64,000 nt of DNA, from assembly GCA_965153355.1 (NCBI GenBank), contig OZ231126.1, positions 100,626,001-100,690,000 of the forward strand, in the 5' to 3' direction. The notes under the pieces were generated by a model that saw only the letters and a program-made list of their open reading frames with translations, was not told the DNA's origin and did no database searches. Source of the DNA: Flaccisagitta enflata (Eukaryota > Chaetognatha > Sagittoidea > Aphragmophora). The position numbers and the translations under genes are program-made. This document shows, piece by piece, positions 24,958 through 36,400 of the stretch (positions within the stretch are counted from its first letter, which is position 1; every line of letters begins with the position of its first letter).

Positions 24958-25678
24958 GTGATTGCTAACAAACAAACGTACAGCTGCCACCAAAATTTTC
25001 ACACAAAAATATTCGCTGATGATTGCGTTGTTCATAGAGAGAGAAAAAAAAACATTCCTAAATGATATCTGTCAAAATCTGTTTTTGTTACATTTTGGTC
25101 AAAAAAAAGTAAGAATTTTGACGCCTAATCGCACAGAGCCAGAAACATAAAACTTGACCTGTTACTTAATCACATAATGAACTGTCTCTTTGAGCCATCG
25201 TTGATTTACCAGATCTTACAGAAGAATTGATATAAAAAAAGTGGTCCTTTACCGTCCACGCAGGCGACAGCAGGCGACGATTCCGTAGTGATGAGAAAGA
25301 ACAAAATTTGTTTAGTCGTTATCAGTTGAAAAAATTTGCGGGAATTTGCGGGTAAATGTCTTTACGGACGATTGCAGAAAATGCTTTTTAATTAACCTAA
25401 GAAAAAAAATCAACCGGGAAAACGTTTGTGTCTCCCGGTTTCTATGATACTTCTTAGTAACCAAAAAAATTAAGTGTCAATTCTTCAAACTGGAACAACG
25501 ATCCTCAGTCGAAAATCATCCTTTAACTCAGTTGTTTATACCGACTATGCTGAATGAGAGTATAGTATGAACGCCTTATTTTTGTTAGTAACTTTTTTAT
25601 AGAATAGAATGAATTATTAAGAAAAACGAAGTATGAAAACACTCCAGAACTGGTTATTTGTCACTCTTGGAGCCTCCC
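24958..25678. mobile_element. ~720-bp insertion splitting LINE ORF2
   Basis: Non-coding DNA between the endonuclease and RT parts of ORF2. Both flanking ORFs break at its edges. No convincing TIR or target duplication was found, so it is either a degraded MITE or a diverged linker. Class unknown. Confidence 0.45.
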
Positions 25679-27018
25679 TCAATTTTGCTGGGTTTTGACT
25701 TTGACCTGAAACTCTGTGCCATGTAGACTTTGCCACGACTTCCAAAACTTCACATTATTGCAATTAATCAAATCAAGATGAATTGAGTCGCTACGTTCTT
25801 GATCAAACTGTTTTTTTGCTTTCTTTACCGCTAATTTGTACCGTGAAGAAGAGCTACGTTTCAGATCAAAAATAGGACCGGAGTTTGGCTTACCAGCATC
25901 ACACCATATGCAAAAAGCATCAAATGAAGTATTTTTTAGATTACTTAGATCATAATTCCAAAAATCTTTAGAAATACCCAGACGAGAACGTGGTAAACAT
26001 TTGTCGGCAAAACTTATAGCAGTAATTATATCACTAAAATACTGTTCTATGCAAAATATATGTTCATTTGTATCACAACATTGAGCACCGTGTAGTAAAG
26101 AATGAAAAGGGACATTGATTCTCGCCAAATTAGCTTCCATAACATCAGCATAGTGCTCTTTCATATTGTCACTAATGGCATTCCAATTAATATTCATTGG
26201 GGAGTAATTTGTTACTTTTGGGGGGCAGTTGGAAAGATCAAGGTCAATATCAATTGTCACCGGTAAATGATCGCTGACATTGTCAGAAAAGTGGCTAATT
26301 GCAACATTAGATACACAAGGACGTAAGTTATTAGAAATGAAAATATAGTCAAGAAGAGTACCTGAATTAACTGCACCATAATTAGAACGCGTGAATGTCA
26401 ATTCGGGATTAAAAGAATCATGTAAATCATAGGTGCAAAAAAGATTTTTTCTTGTTACAAAATCAAGCATCAAAGGTGTAAATGGATTACGACTGTTATA
26501 AAAATTACAGTTGAAATCACCGAGTACAATGAATTCACAGCCTGAATTACTGTCCATGACATGCTCAATGAAACCTAGGGTGTCACTGTAAATTGATTTA
26601 TGCTCTTCAAGTTTTGAATTATTCAAGTAGGGCATGTAAACATTGATACACATAATTACTTTATTCACATTAGCAATTTCAATTACTGTTACCCTTTCAT
26701 GTTTGTAGTCCGGCCGCGGCTTAATAGAGTCAGATAGATTTTTGTTCCATAAGGAGCCCGTCCCCCCATAAGGGCGACCGGAGAGAACTTTTTTTCCATT
26801 TGTTTTTTCATAGCTGACGTTGCATAACCGTCGAAATCCTTGTGAATTTGACGGAACTCATTGACTCCTTTAATGTCTTTGAATGGTGGGCGGAGCCAAT
26901 GCTCTTGTATGCATTGGATGGTGTCGGGTTCGTTGTTGCATCTTGAATGAAGAAATTCCCGACTGTTCTCAAAGCCGTTGACGTTGTGCGTCGAGATGCT
27001 GATTTGACGCGGACCCAT
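25679..27018 (-). pseudogene. LINE ORF2, endonuclease part, frameshifted
   Basis: APE-type endonuclease: ISTHNVNGFENSREFL, IQEHWLRPP, GDFNCNF, DYIFIS and SDHLPV motifs in order. ATG at 27018 follows the ORF1 stop by two bases. The frame is lost near 26800-26760, in A-rich DNA just before a conserved GRPYGGTGSLW motif, which is read in another frame. Coding resumes and runs to 25679. Confidence 0.88.
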
Positions 27019-27020
27019 GT

Positions 27021-28172
27021 CTATTGGTCCACGCGCGCAGATGAAGCCTCGGGCGCGCTGCCCGAGCCTCCAAAGGATCCTGTCGGACAAGGAACACGTG
27101 GATTATGCCACCGACGGTAAATGACGCCCTTAGGCCAGAACGACCCGTCGGCGATCTTGTCGTCGTCGTCGCGCTTGAAGGAGATTTTGAAGGACTTTGA
27201 ATAATCGGATTCGCGGTTGAGCTCGATTTTGAAGCCGTTTATTCCACAGGACTCAAAGTCTTTTTTGATGTCGTCTGTCGTGACGTTTGTTTTGACGTTG
27301 CCCACGTACCAGTGTGACATGAGGTCATTGCCACCCCATGAAACTTCGCCGTTTGACACTTTACTTCCTATAAAGATTTGACGTCTAGAGTTTTTGCTCG
27401 TGGGTCCATTGGCGTCGTCGTTGTTGCTACTCCTGATGGCGCTGTTGCTCCGTTGGCTGCTCCTCCCAATGGATCCGCTTCTGACGACGCTACTATAGCC
27501 ACCGCCGCGTCCTCTACCACCACGCTGCCCAAGGCCACGAGAGCTTGGCCCAGAGCTGCGATTCCGTCCGCTTGTTACACGTGAGATATCATCACTGTCG
27601 TCGTCTACGCTTTCACCACCACCAACACCACTGCCGCCACCACTTCCGCTCGGAATTGGTTGCACTGCCGGCGTGACGTTGTCGCCGGTACGAAGTGCTG
27701 AAACAGAATCGTTTGTTTCAGCCATGCTGTTGTTGTTTGATCCAACGTTCGCCATTTGACTCGCTAGAATTTCTTTTGTGACATAGTTTTTTTCCATACT
27801 GTTCAATCTCGAATTAATGCAATTCATAGAGTGAAGAATCTGTTCGAGATTGACAACTCCATCCGATGTCTGTGGAAAGCGTGTAACATCTGACGCCACA
27901 AAGATGGGAAGACTGATGCCATCTTTGTCTGCCGATAAGAAGATGTCGTATATGTCACCAAGCGTTTGCGCGGTTTTGTCATCAGATTGTCGAGGCGTAA
28001 ATTTTTGTTTCGTTTTATCGCAGAGAAGGCGTTTTGCATCATTAATTTCTTCAAAATCCGTAAAGAACTTTGCCGAGATATCCATAATTCTTTCTTTATC
28101 CAGCGAGTTGATTTTGTTCGCGATAAAGAACAGTAGATGATTCAGGATGAGCTCAGACATGGCTGAGGCCAT
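27021..28172 (-). CDS. LINE ORF1 protein, 383 residues
   Basis: Full-length open frame upstream of ORF2. The N-terminal half is helical and charged. A Ser/Gly/Arg-rich linker (GRGRGGGYSSVVRSGS) is followed by a C-terminal domain with WYVGNVKTNVTTDDIKKDF and a beta-rich end, which resembles an RRM-like ORF1 domain. It probably binds the element RNA. It is intact, unlike ORF2, and ends in TAG two bases before the ORF2 ATG. Confidence 0.8.
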   Translation of the reverse strand: MASAMSELILNHLLFFIANKINSLDKERIMDISAKFFTDFEEINDAKRLLCDKTKQKFTPRQSDDKTAQTLGDIYDIFLSADKDGISLPIFVASDVTRFPQTSDGVVNLEQILHSMNCINSRLNSMEKNYVTKEILASQMANVGSNNNSMAETNDSVSALRTGDNVTPAVQPIPSGSGGGSGVGGGESVDDDSDDISRVTSGRNRSSGPSSRGLGQRGGRGRGGGYSSVVRSGSIGRSSQRSNSAIRSSNNDDANGPTSKNSRRQIFIGSKVSNGEVSWGGNDLMSHWYVGNVKTNVTTDDIKKDFESCGINGFKIELNRESDYSKSFKISFKRDDDDKIADGSFWPKGVIYRRWHNPRVPCPTGSFGGSGSAPEASSARVDQ

Positions 28173-28209
28173 GTGTCGTTGGTCCCAAGGACCAAGAAAA
28201 GAAACAGAG

Positions 28210-28265
28210 TCAGAGTTTCAGAGTGGAAAAAATCAGAGTGGAAAAAATCAGAGTGGAAAAAATAA
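28210..28265. repeat. 15-bp tandem units just upstream of LINE ORF1
   Basis: Three to four copies of CAGAGTGGAAAAAAT lie about 40 bp upstream of ORF1 (minus orientation). They could be 5'UTR monomers or chance flanking repeats. Confidence 0.6.
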
Positions 28266-28449
28266 AGGGAAGAAAAGAAAAAAACGATGAAAAGAAAAAA
28301 ATGGAAAAGATGAAGAAAAAATGGAAAAAATGAAGAAAAGAAGAAATAAAAGAAATAAGAGTAGGATAGAAGGTCGATTGCCTAAGTTGGAATTGGGACT
28401 TGAGTACCATTTTTTTGTCAAAATTAATGTATTAGAGGATGAAAGGTAC

Positions 28450-29300
28450 AATTTCTATACTCATTTTTAACATTTTTACCCAGGGGCCCACATGTTTTAG
28501 GCAAGAGTTAAGATTCGCGAAAATCGCAAAAACGTGAAAAAGCAGTTGATTTTGGCTAACTTTGTCCTTAATATTTTCTCAATGGATTGATGAGAAACCT
28601 TAGGATTAGTTTCGTTTAATAAACATTTAGTTGTAGAATATGAATTTTTTGGAAATAGATGACAGTAGCTCCTGGATGCCCCTCCAGGGGTCCTTATAAA
28701 GCCCAAAATGGTAAAAATAAAGTAATTCAGTTGAGCTTCACTAGAGCGCATTTAAAGGGACTGAGCAAAAATATGCCTCATAGTGAAGCTGCTTTATTGC
28801 CAATATAGAAAAAAAATAACTACAAAATCTTTTATGGGACAGTAGGTTGCATGCCTCATAGGTGGGCACACCTTATTAGAGGGTGCGCTGTAGCAGTGCT
28901 CCATTCTGTTTTTTGCTGTGTTTTCTCCATTGAGGTCAATAGAGATGTGAATCTTATGTGTGTAAGATACAGTAATTAGGTTGTGACATGAACCTATTTA
29001 GTCTAAGGGCCCCTGAGGGGACTCACATAGTGTTCCCAAATAGCTCATAAAGTTAGAATAACCATTTTCATATCATTTTTGATAGTTTTGTTTATAGCAA
29101 TGACGCTATCATCAAGTGTAGGAAAGCTAAATATGAATGAAAGTGACAGCTTTAACCCCTGATGGGCACTTCCTGAGGGCCTATAGGACCCAAAACAAAC
29201 TAGCCATGTGGGGTCACAATATCATTGTGGACTGTTGGGCAGGGGCATCTAACCCTCATTGACACCCCAACCCCCACCCTACACACTTTAACATACATTA
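28450..29300. other. intergenic, dispersed-repeat remnants
   Basis: No gene. Motifs with CAGGGGCCC cores recur at 33140 and 31340. 29205-29280 holds the same GGGCAGGGGC repeat as 2790 and 37755. Confidence 0.5.
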
Positions 29301-29301
29301 G

Positions 29302-30120
29302 TCATCCAAGGATTGCATATAGTTAGCGGTATCCGATGCCCTGCTTAGAGTGGTCTGCTGAAGGAGTGGAGTGAGAGCGAGGCAGCCTCCCTAAAGGGCC
29401 AATGTCCTGTAGGACACAGGGGTGAATTTCCAGCTGTACTGAGAGGGCAAATTTGAGGGCATTTTCTTGCTTGGAGTTAGGGATTTTTGGCCTGAGCGGG
29501 TTGATTTTGGCACTGAAAGGGGCATATTTTGAGCCTGAAAGCTTATTTTAGGTCTAAGAGGATTGATTATAGGCTTGGGAGAGCTAACGTTTGATCTGAA
29601 AGGGTTTATTTGGGCTCTAATAGGGCTGATTTGGGGCCTGAGGGGGCTAAGTAGTAGGGTGGTCATGAAATAGGGTCAAATTTCAAAAAATGATATACTC
29701 TAGTTTTTTGCATAAATGTACCAAAAAAGAAGGTTTTCCCACAAGTAGAGGTCTGAATTTGAAGATTAAACCATGGCGGCAAAACTATAGGCTTTCTATG
29801 GCAATAAAAAAATCCCCATAGCAACCCTATAGTTTTGCCGACAAGGTTTCTTGTTTGATTTCACACCCCAGCTTGTGAGAAATCCTTCTTTTATTGGACA
29901 TTTGTGCAAAAGGCTCAGGTATATCAATATATAAAATTTGACCCAATTCGGGACCACCCTACTAAGTAGGGGTCTCAGAAGGCTGATTTGAGGGCCAAGA
30001 GGGGCCCAAGTAGGGGGGATAGACAGACAGACAGACAGACGAACGGATGGACGAACATCTGGAAATTCACCCCTGTGTCCTACAGGACATCGGCCCTTTG
30101 GGGCTGCTGCCCAACAAGTA
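29302..30120. mobile_element. family A foldback element A1, with nested MITE
   Basis: Left end TAGTCATCCAAGGATTGCAT, then a core with ATGTCCTGTAGGACACAGGG. The right side carries the reverse complement of the core (CCCTGTGTCCTACAGGACAT at about 30072). The interior is an imperfect ~20-bp array of GGGCTGATTTGGGGCCTGAG units. A GACA run lies at 30021-30040. Confidence 0.8.
29655..29961. mobile_element. 307-bp hAT-type MITE nested in A1
   Basis: TIRs start TAGGGTGGTC at the left and end GACCACCCTA at the right, extending imperfectly to about 28 bp (inner GGGTCAAATTT). A perfect 8-bp duplication CTAAGTAG lies at 29647-29654 and 29962-29969. An inner palindrome (CAAAACTATAGG/CCTATAGTTTTG) gives further foldback. 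Non-coding. Confidence 0.92.
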
Positions 30121-31477
30121 TCTAAGACACTTGTTCCACTTTTCAACTTGATGACCCTGGACCAATGGACAGACGGGTTAATGGACAGACAAAGCCTCTA
30201 AAAGAGTTGCGTGTCCGCTACTAAAAAGTGACTACATTTAAAATCATTCAAAATTTATTTTGCTTCAAACTGGATGGATTGGCTTGTCACTTGTGCATAC
30301 TGTTTTCGGAATATTTTCTCTTTTTATTCATATATTCATTCATCCTATCATTCATCTAACCTTACCATGATACATTCATTTATTTACTGACTCATTCATT
30401 CATACATTATTTGTTTCTTTCATTAATGAATGAAGAAAGTTACTCTTAGACAGACTCTTCTTCATCCATCACCATACCGTTGCTCCTTGTTGGCCTTACA
30501 TTTTCTGCTTCAAACGTGAATAGCATCTCCTCTCTCCCCCCTTTTTTTAAAAAATTCAAAAACAAAATAAAAAAAAACTGTTAAACCACTGTTGCACGTT
30601 CAGCAATGTCAAGTTGCAAGCTCCTATTTTCAAACGCAAGAAGCAGCTGCTTATTGATGAATAAGTTATCATATCAACACTTTCACAGTTAAACCCTGCT
30701 TTAACAGATTTCAGGGGACCAACAATTTTCTTCTGTTATAGGTGGACATCAGTTATTGCCAACAACAGAAAAAAAAGAAATATACTTTATAGAACCATAA
30801 ATTTTTATCTTTTATAGGGGGAATTCCATTGGTGGCGGGTCTGTTAGAGTGGGGTTCAACTGTATGTATGGTAAATAAATAAATGAAAGAATGAATGAAT
30901 AAACAGAATGAATAGAAGCATTATTCCATGAACAGCATGCAGGTGTAACGTACCAGTCTTATGATGTAATAGCAAAAATTCAGAAAATATTAGGATTATA
31001 CATTTTTGGCAATTTTAGGTCTTTTAGGCTCTCTGGAAGGGCCCATCAGGACTTTTAAACCTTCACTTTTATTCAAATTTTATTCTTCTCACTAGATGAC
31101 AGTTTTTAAATAGATGATTCAGCATTTTTTTATTTAAAAAAAAATGAAAACGCCATGATTTTGGTCATTTCTTTGTATTTCAGGTTTGTCCGGGCCTGTA
31201 GATGAGCCCCCTCAGGAGCTCTAAAACTTCATTCTTGTACCCATCCAATAGATGACAGTATCTAAACATGAAATACACTCCTCCAATAACCTAAAAGGCG
31301 AAAAACTCATTTTTTTGGCGATTTTATTTTATTTTTCTTCCTTACAAGACTTTTAGGGGCCCCTGGAGGGACCCCAAGGGTCACTGTTCTCTATCTTTTT
31401 ATTTTTTAACATCCTAATACTAAACATCCTTCAAACAAGTGCAATCCTAAGGTTTTTCAACTATCTCTTGAGTTGAT
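30121..31477. other. intergenic, family D end then unique AT-rich DNA
   Basis: 30205-30230 is a family D right-end motif (AGAGTTGCGTGTCCGCTACT then AAAAA). The remainder has no ORF of interest. Short GAAT/CATT runs at 30330-30430 and 30870-30900. Confidence 0.5.
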
Positions 31478-33036
31478 TTTTAGTCGCGTGCACGCGACTC
31501 TACAACCCGCTCCGTCGGTCGGTCCGTCCGTCCGTCGGTCCGTCGGTCGGTAACACTTAGCTTTTTTGCGTCGTTTTTTGTCATTTTGGGTCGTCTGAAG
31601 TTATTTTGAGTCATTTTTTTGTTGTTTTTGGTCATTTTTGGTTGCTTTTAGTCATTTTTGGTCATTTTTGATCATTTACGTCACTTGGTCGGTCCATCGT
31701 TTGGTCTATTGGTTGGTAACAATTTACTTTTTTGTTTCGTTTTTTGTCATTTTGGGTCGTCTGGGGTTATTTTGAGTCATATTTTTGTTGTTTTTGGTCA
31801 TTTTTGGTTTCTTTTAGTCATTTTTGGTCATTTTTGATCATTTACGTCACTTAGTTCATTTATGTCATTTGTGTCGTTTTTGGGTCGTTTTTGGTAGTTT
31901 TAAGTCATTTTAAGGTCATTTAGGGACATTTCAGGTCATTTTTGGTCATTTAACATGGTTTTTTGGTATGTTTTGGTCATTTATGTTTTTTAGTTTTTTG
32001 GTTTTTGGTTTTTTGGTTTTTTGGTTTTTGTTTTTTTTTGGTTTTTGTTCATTTAACATAGTCTTTTGGTTTGTTTTGGTCATTTGTGTTTTTGGTCATT
32101 GTGTTTTTTGTTTTGTTTTCTTAATTTTTTGGGTTTTGGGTTTTGGTTTTTTGGTTATTCGTTTTTTGGTTTTTTGGTTTTTGGTTTTTTGTTTTTTTGT
32201 TTTTTTGTTTTTTTGGTTTTTGGTTTTTTGGTTTTTGGTTTTTTGGTCAGTTATGTTTTTTGGTATGTTTTGGTCATTTATGTTTTTTGGTATGTTTTGG
32301 TCATTCATGTCTTTTCAAGTCTGCTAGTTCAGGTCTGCTGGTTTAAGTCTGCTGGTTTAAGTCTGCTGGTTTAAGTATGCTGATTTAAGTCTGCTGATTT
32401 AAGTCTTCTGGTTTTAGTCTGCTGGTTTTAGTCTGCTGGTTTGAGTTGGCTGGTTTAAGTCGGCCGGTTTAAGTTGGCTGGTTTAAGTTGGCTGGTTTAA
32501 GTCGGCTGTTTAAAGTTGGCTGGTTTAAGTTGGCTGGTTTAAGTTGGCTGGTTTAAGTCGGCTGGTTTAAGTTGGCTGGTTCAAGTCTGCTGATTTAAGT
32601 CTGCTGGTTTAAGTCTGCTGGTTTAAGTCTGCTGGTTTAAGTCTGCTGGTTTAAGTCTGCTGGTTTAAGTCTGCTGGTTTAAGTCTGCTGGTTTAAGTCT
32701 GCTGGTTTAAGTCTGCTGGTTTAAGTCTGCTGGTTAAAGTCTGCTGGTTAGTGTCTGCTGGTTGAAGTCTGCCGGTTTAAGTCTGCCGGTTTAAGTCTGC
32801 CGGTTTAAGTCTGCCGGTTTAAGTCTGCCGGTTTAAGTCTGCCGGTTTAAGTCTGCTGGTTTAAGTCTGCTGCTTTAAGTCTGCTGGTTTAAGTCTGCTG
32901 GTTTAAGTCTGCTGATTAAAGTCTGCTGGTCATTTTAATCATTTCTTATATTTCTCCCTATTCAGTCATGTTGATTAAAAAGATACAATAAGGAGTCAGG
33001 TCAATTCAGTTGTTTATGTCTCGCACGCGACTTATA
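31478..33036. repeat. family D unit with 14-bp minisatellite
   Basis: Opens with the self-complementary TAGTCGCGTGCACGCGACT and a GGTCGGTCCGTCC run. Then 0.8 kb of T/G-rich DNA (TTTTGGTCATTT motif), then about 44 copies of AAGTCTGCTGGTTT (about 32320-32930) with local variants GTTGG and GCCGG in blocks. Closes near 33022 with CGCACGCGACT. No gene; long T/G-rich frames here are artefacts. Confidence 0.75.
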
Positions 33037-33291
33037 GGTGTTGGCCTTGTTTAAAAAAACATAAGTAACCATAAATTCGATTTTGATGTTTTTCCACGAT
33101 TTTTGGCGATGTACCTCTTATCTTCATACCTTGGGCCCCTGGGTAAAAATTTTGATTTCTGTCTTGGGGACTGTTCTAAACATCTTTAAAAACATTAAAT
33201 TTGACTTAGAAAAGGTACTCAGATCTCATTTTGAATTTTTTCCCCAGGGGCCCCATCGACCTTCTACCCTAATAAGAGGGAAAAGTAGAAT

Positions 33292-33295
<4 letters not shown>

Positions 33296-33361
<66 letters not shown>
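33296..33361. repeat. (CT)n microsatellite
   Basis: About 33 uninterrupted CT dinucleotides. Confidence 0.98.
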
Positions 33362-33363
<2 letters not shown>

Positions 33364-33392
33364 CGCCCCCGCTTATCATCTAAGGATACAGT

Positions 33393-34190
33393 TCTACAGT
33401 TTTTAGTCGCGTGCTGCGGCTCTGTCACCCATTGAGTGGTTGGTCGGTCCATCCGTCGATCCTTCCAACATATTTGCTTTTTGCGTCGTTTGGTGGTCAT
33501 TTGAGCAGGTCGTCCAGGTTATTTTGAGACATTTTTTTTATTTTGGTCATTTTGGTTGCTTTTAGTCATTTTTGGCGACTTTTGATCATTCACGTCACTT
33601 TGTTCATTTATATTATTTGTATCATTTTGGGGCATTTAAAGTAGTTTTAAGTCATTTTGGAACATTTCAGGTTATTTTTGGTCATTTAACATGGTTTTTT
33701 GGTATGTTTTGGTCATTGATGTTTTTTTTGGTTTTTGGTTTTTGGTTTATGGTTTATGGTTTTATGGTTTTTGGGTTTTTGTTTTTATTTTGTTAATTTT
33801 TTTTAATTTACTGTTTTATTTTGTTTTTATTTTTATTTTTAAACTTTTTATTTTTAAATACTTTATTTTGGTTTTAGTTTTAGTTTTAGTTTTAGTTTTA
33901 GATTTATTTGGTTTTAGTTTTGGTTTTGATCTCTTATTTTGATCTCTTTTAGTTTTCTGATTTTATTTTTTGTAGTTGATGTTAGCCATTTTTGTTTTAG
34001 TTTTGTTTTTTTTGGTTTTTATTTTTTGTTTTTATGGTTTTCTGTTTTAGTTTTGGTTTTTGTTTTTTGGTTTTTTGGTTTTTAGTTTTTGGTTTTTGGT
34101 TTTGGGTCATTTATATTTTTAATTGTTTTGAGTCATATGTTTTTTATTTTGGTCATTTAGTGTGTCATTTCTAGTCTGCTGGTTTAGCAC
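33393..34190. repeat. family D fragment, T/G-rich
   Basis: Begins TTTTTAGTCGCGTGCTGCGG and continues with the same TTTTGGTCATTT-type sequence as 31560-32310. Ends at the gap. Confidence 0.65.
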
Positions 34191-34200
34191 NNNNNNNNNN
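34191..34200. other. assembly gap (N)
   Basis: Ten N bases immediately upstream of coding sequence of the Arg-rich protein. True size unknown. Confidence 1.
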
Positions 34201-34552
34201 ACAAAGAGCTTCCAAAACCAAATGCCTTATGAACGGTCTCTTCAACTAGCCGCTCTAAACAGGTAAATCAGAATTTTTTGTAATATTTTTAACGATTTTA
34301 TTAATCAAATATTATCGGTTATCGGTTATAGGTTATCGGTTAACAGTTATCGGTTAGCGGTTATCGGTTATCTTAAAATCTTTTCTTTACTTCATTGATC
34401 ACAGGGATTTGATTCAACAAGAGAAAATGGGTCGAAAACGGAGAGGTCGACGTAGAAGGAGACGCCGTGGAAGACGTCGACGAACAAGACGAAGTGGTGG
34501 CGCATTACGTAGAACAGTTAAAACAATAGGAAGAAGACGTCGTAAACGCTGA
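34201..34552 (+). CDS. C-terminal part of a protein with protamine-like Arg-rich tail
   Basis: Exon 34201-34262 (starts in the gap) joins 34405-34552 across a 142-bp GT-AG intron in phase (AG|G). The reading runs from TKSFQNQMPYERSLQLAALN into a tail of 41 residues starting MGRKRRGRR, with 23 Arg and 3 Lys, ending in TGA. A polyadenylation signal AATAAA lies at 34583. The tail has the composition of a DNA-condensing protein: sperm protamines, baculovirus P6.9-type and adenovirus core proteins are all of this kind. If the start is at the internal ATG (34427), it is a 41-residue free protein. The role is inferred from composition only. Confidence 0.6.
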
Positions 34553-34619
34553 TATTATTGTGTTTTAGTTTCTGTACATTACAATAAAAATTACACTCAA
34601 AATTACACTTAAAATTACA

Positions 34620-35470
34620 CTTGAAATTTACTATTATTATTTTGTTTATTTCATTAAATACATATTCATACGAGTTTTTCTAGTATTAGATAAATATGGA
34701 AGATAAGACAACCAGGAAATTATGCAACCAGAACTAAGAACCAAAAAAATAACCAAAAAATTATTCTTTTTATATTATAATATAACCCATTTTAACCCCC
34801 CTATATCCTCCTACTAGAGTGGAATGTAGGTATTTGAGACTTGTAACTGCAATTTTGCGCATGTTTAAGAAATGCGAATTCCTTAAAGAAATTGTCAGCA
34901 TTCTTTCATTTGTACTTGTAAAAAGGCGAGATATTTACATATTTGGGCAAAATCAAGGTGAAAAGAGGTCACGTTTTGCTTAAGTTCACATTCTTAGTAA
35001 TCACGTTTTTCTCTCCTATGAATATAATATTTCTTTAATCATTGCGTTTGAAATTCATGAATGAATAGAACTTTACTGTATTCTTCCTTCTTGCCGTCTT
35101 CTTAAAGAAACATCGTTATCTCAAAGAAAGACACATCGATACTCTCTCTCCCACTCTTCACTGGTGGCCTGCGCTTCCGGATTCTCCACCCATCTCATCT
35201 CATCTCCTCTATTCTCATCTTGTCTCTTCGTTACATCATTGACTCAAATTCGACTCATTTCAAATTCATAATTGACTCACGTCATATTGCCTCCGACTTT
35301 TTTCAGCCTTCCACTCGTCTTTTCGTGCGTCTTTCCTCTTGATTATGACACTTGTTTTTGTCTCATCGTCGCCCTACCCTTTGTCAGTCTCGTCTGTTCA
35401 TCACTCTCTCTCAGATTCAATTATGCACATTTTCACCCGGCAACAAATTGCTGCCAAAAACAGTGTCTGG
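34620..35470. other. intergenic, no gene seen
   Basis: AT-rich DNA, then a pyrimidine-rich stretch (35130-35430). No supported exon. Confidence 0.4.
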
Positions 35471-35473
35471 TAA

Positions 35474-36400
35474 CATGTTTTTCAAGAAAAAAACTATGTC
35501 TTCTCCTTATTCCTTCTCCTCATCACTTCTCTGTTCTACATGAAAGCAGCGTTTTCCAAGTGGTGTCTGAACAACGCAAGGAAGGTAGTTGATGGTGAAA
35601 TTGAAACCGCCGATCTCCTGTCAACAATTGGTCTTCGCGTCAGTGACTGCATCAGAGGTATTGTCATGGGTTATGGCAAAGATGCAATCAATAGGGGATC
35701 AACATTAACGCGGCAGACTGCTACAGGGCGTGGTGTGCGACGTCCGTCTAATTTCGACTTCTGTGGGGGAACTGTTTTGTCGGCGCTTACTGCTTTCAAC
35801 TCATCAATTTCTATCTTGTGGGATAGTGGTGTGGTGAGGGATGAGCAGCAGCATCAACATATGTGTCATCAGAAGCAGCATCAGTGGTTTGGAGTCTCGG
35901 CGACAGCAGTCTGCAATCTCAAGATGTCCACGGCGAGCGGCACGGACGTGCTAAATGAGTCAATCTTCTGCAAAGTTATGGGACTGGATCTTGAGGGAAA
36001 AAGCGAAAATTCATCAGCACCACGCGCATCATCGAGGGATTGCGCACGACGTTTGGAAAACAACCGAGTCATGATGCAGGTGGTGTCTTGGGCTGAACAT
36101 CACAACCGACCAACTGCAATGGCCCAGGTGCAGAAGGAAAAAAATAGGGCCCTTGACTGTGGTAGGAGGATTTTGGCATCAATGGGAGATGGGTTATCTC
36201 TCTAGGACTTTAATTTCGGCTTTTGGACGGTGTTATGCGACTGGAAATGGGGCATCTCGCCGTCTGGAGGTGGGTCTGCCTTTACTGCAGCTACGCTTCT
36301 TTGGCTGTGTCTCATCATTTGGGCTTCATCAGTTTTCTTTGGCGTCTTCATTGCGACTCAACAATGGCGATGTTCTGTCTGTATGGGATCTTACAGATAG
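35474..36400 (+). CDS. two-anchor membrane protein with in-frame TAG, unknown
   Basis: One frame is open from 35474 to 36400 except for TAG at 36203-36205. It starts with a hydrophobic segment (YVFSLFLLLITSLFYM). Then comes a ~200-residue domain with about eight Cys (for example NFDFCGGTVLSALTAFNSS and FSKWCLNNARK). After the TAG follow DFNFGFWTVLCDWKWG and a strong transmembrane segment (ATLLWLCLIIWASSVFFGVF), with a short tail to a second TAG. The first TAG sits in TTATCTCTCTAG|GAC, a good splice acceptor. A phase-0 donor CAG|GTGCAG at 36129/36130 would remove it as a 76-bp intron. No ATG precedes the first anchor; the first in-frame one is 35540. A splice junction (acceptor TTTTTCAAG at 35486) may supply the N-terminus. 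Family not recognised. Confidence 0.5.

Noticed and set aside
31968-34000. Phe/Val/Trp-rich frames resembling membrane proteins
   Set aside because: Produced by T/G-rich family D repeat sequence; no splice or codon signal.
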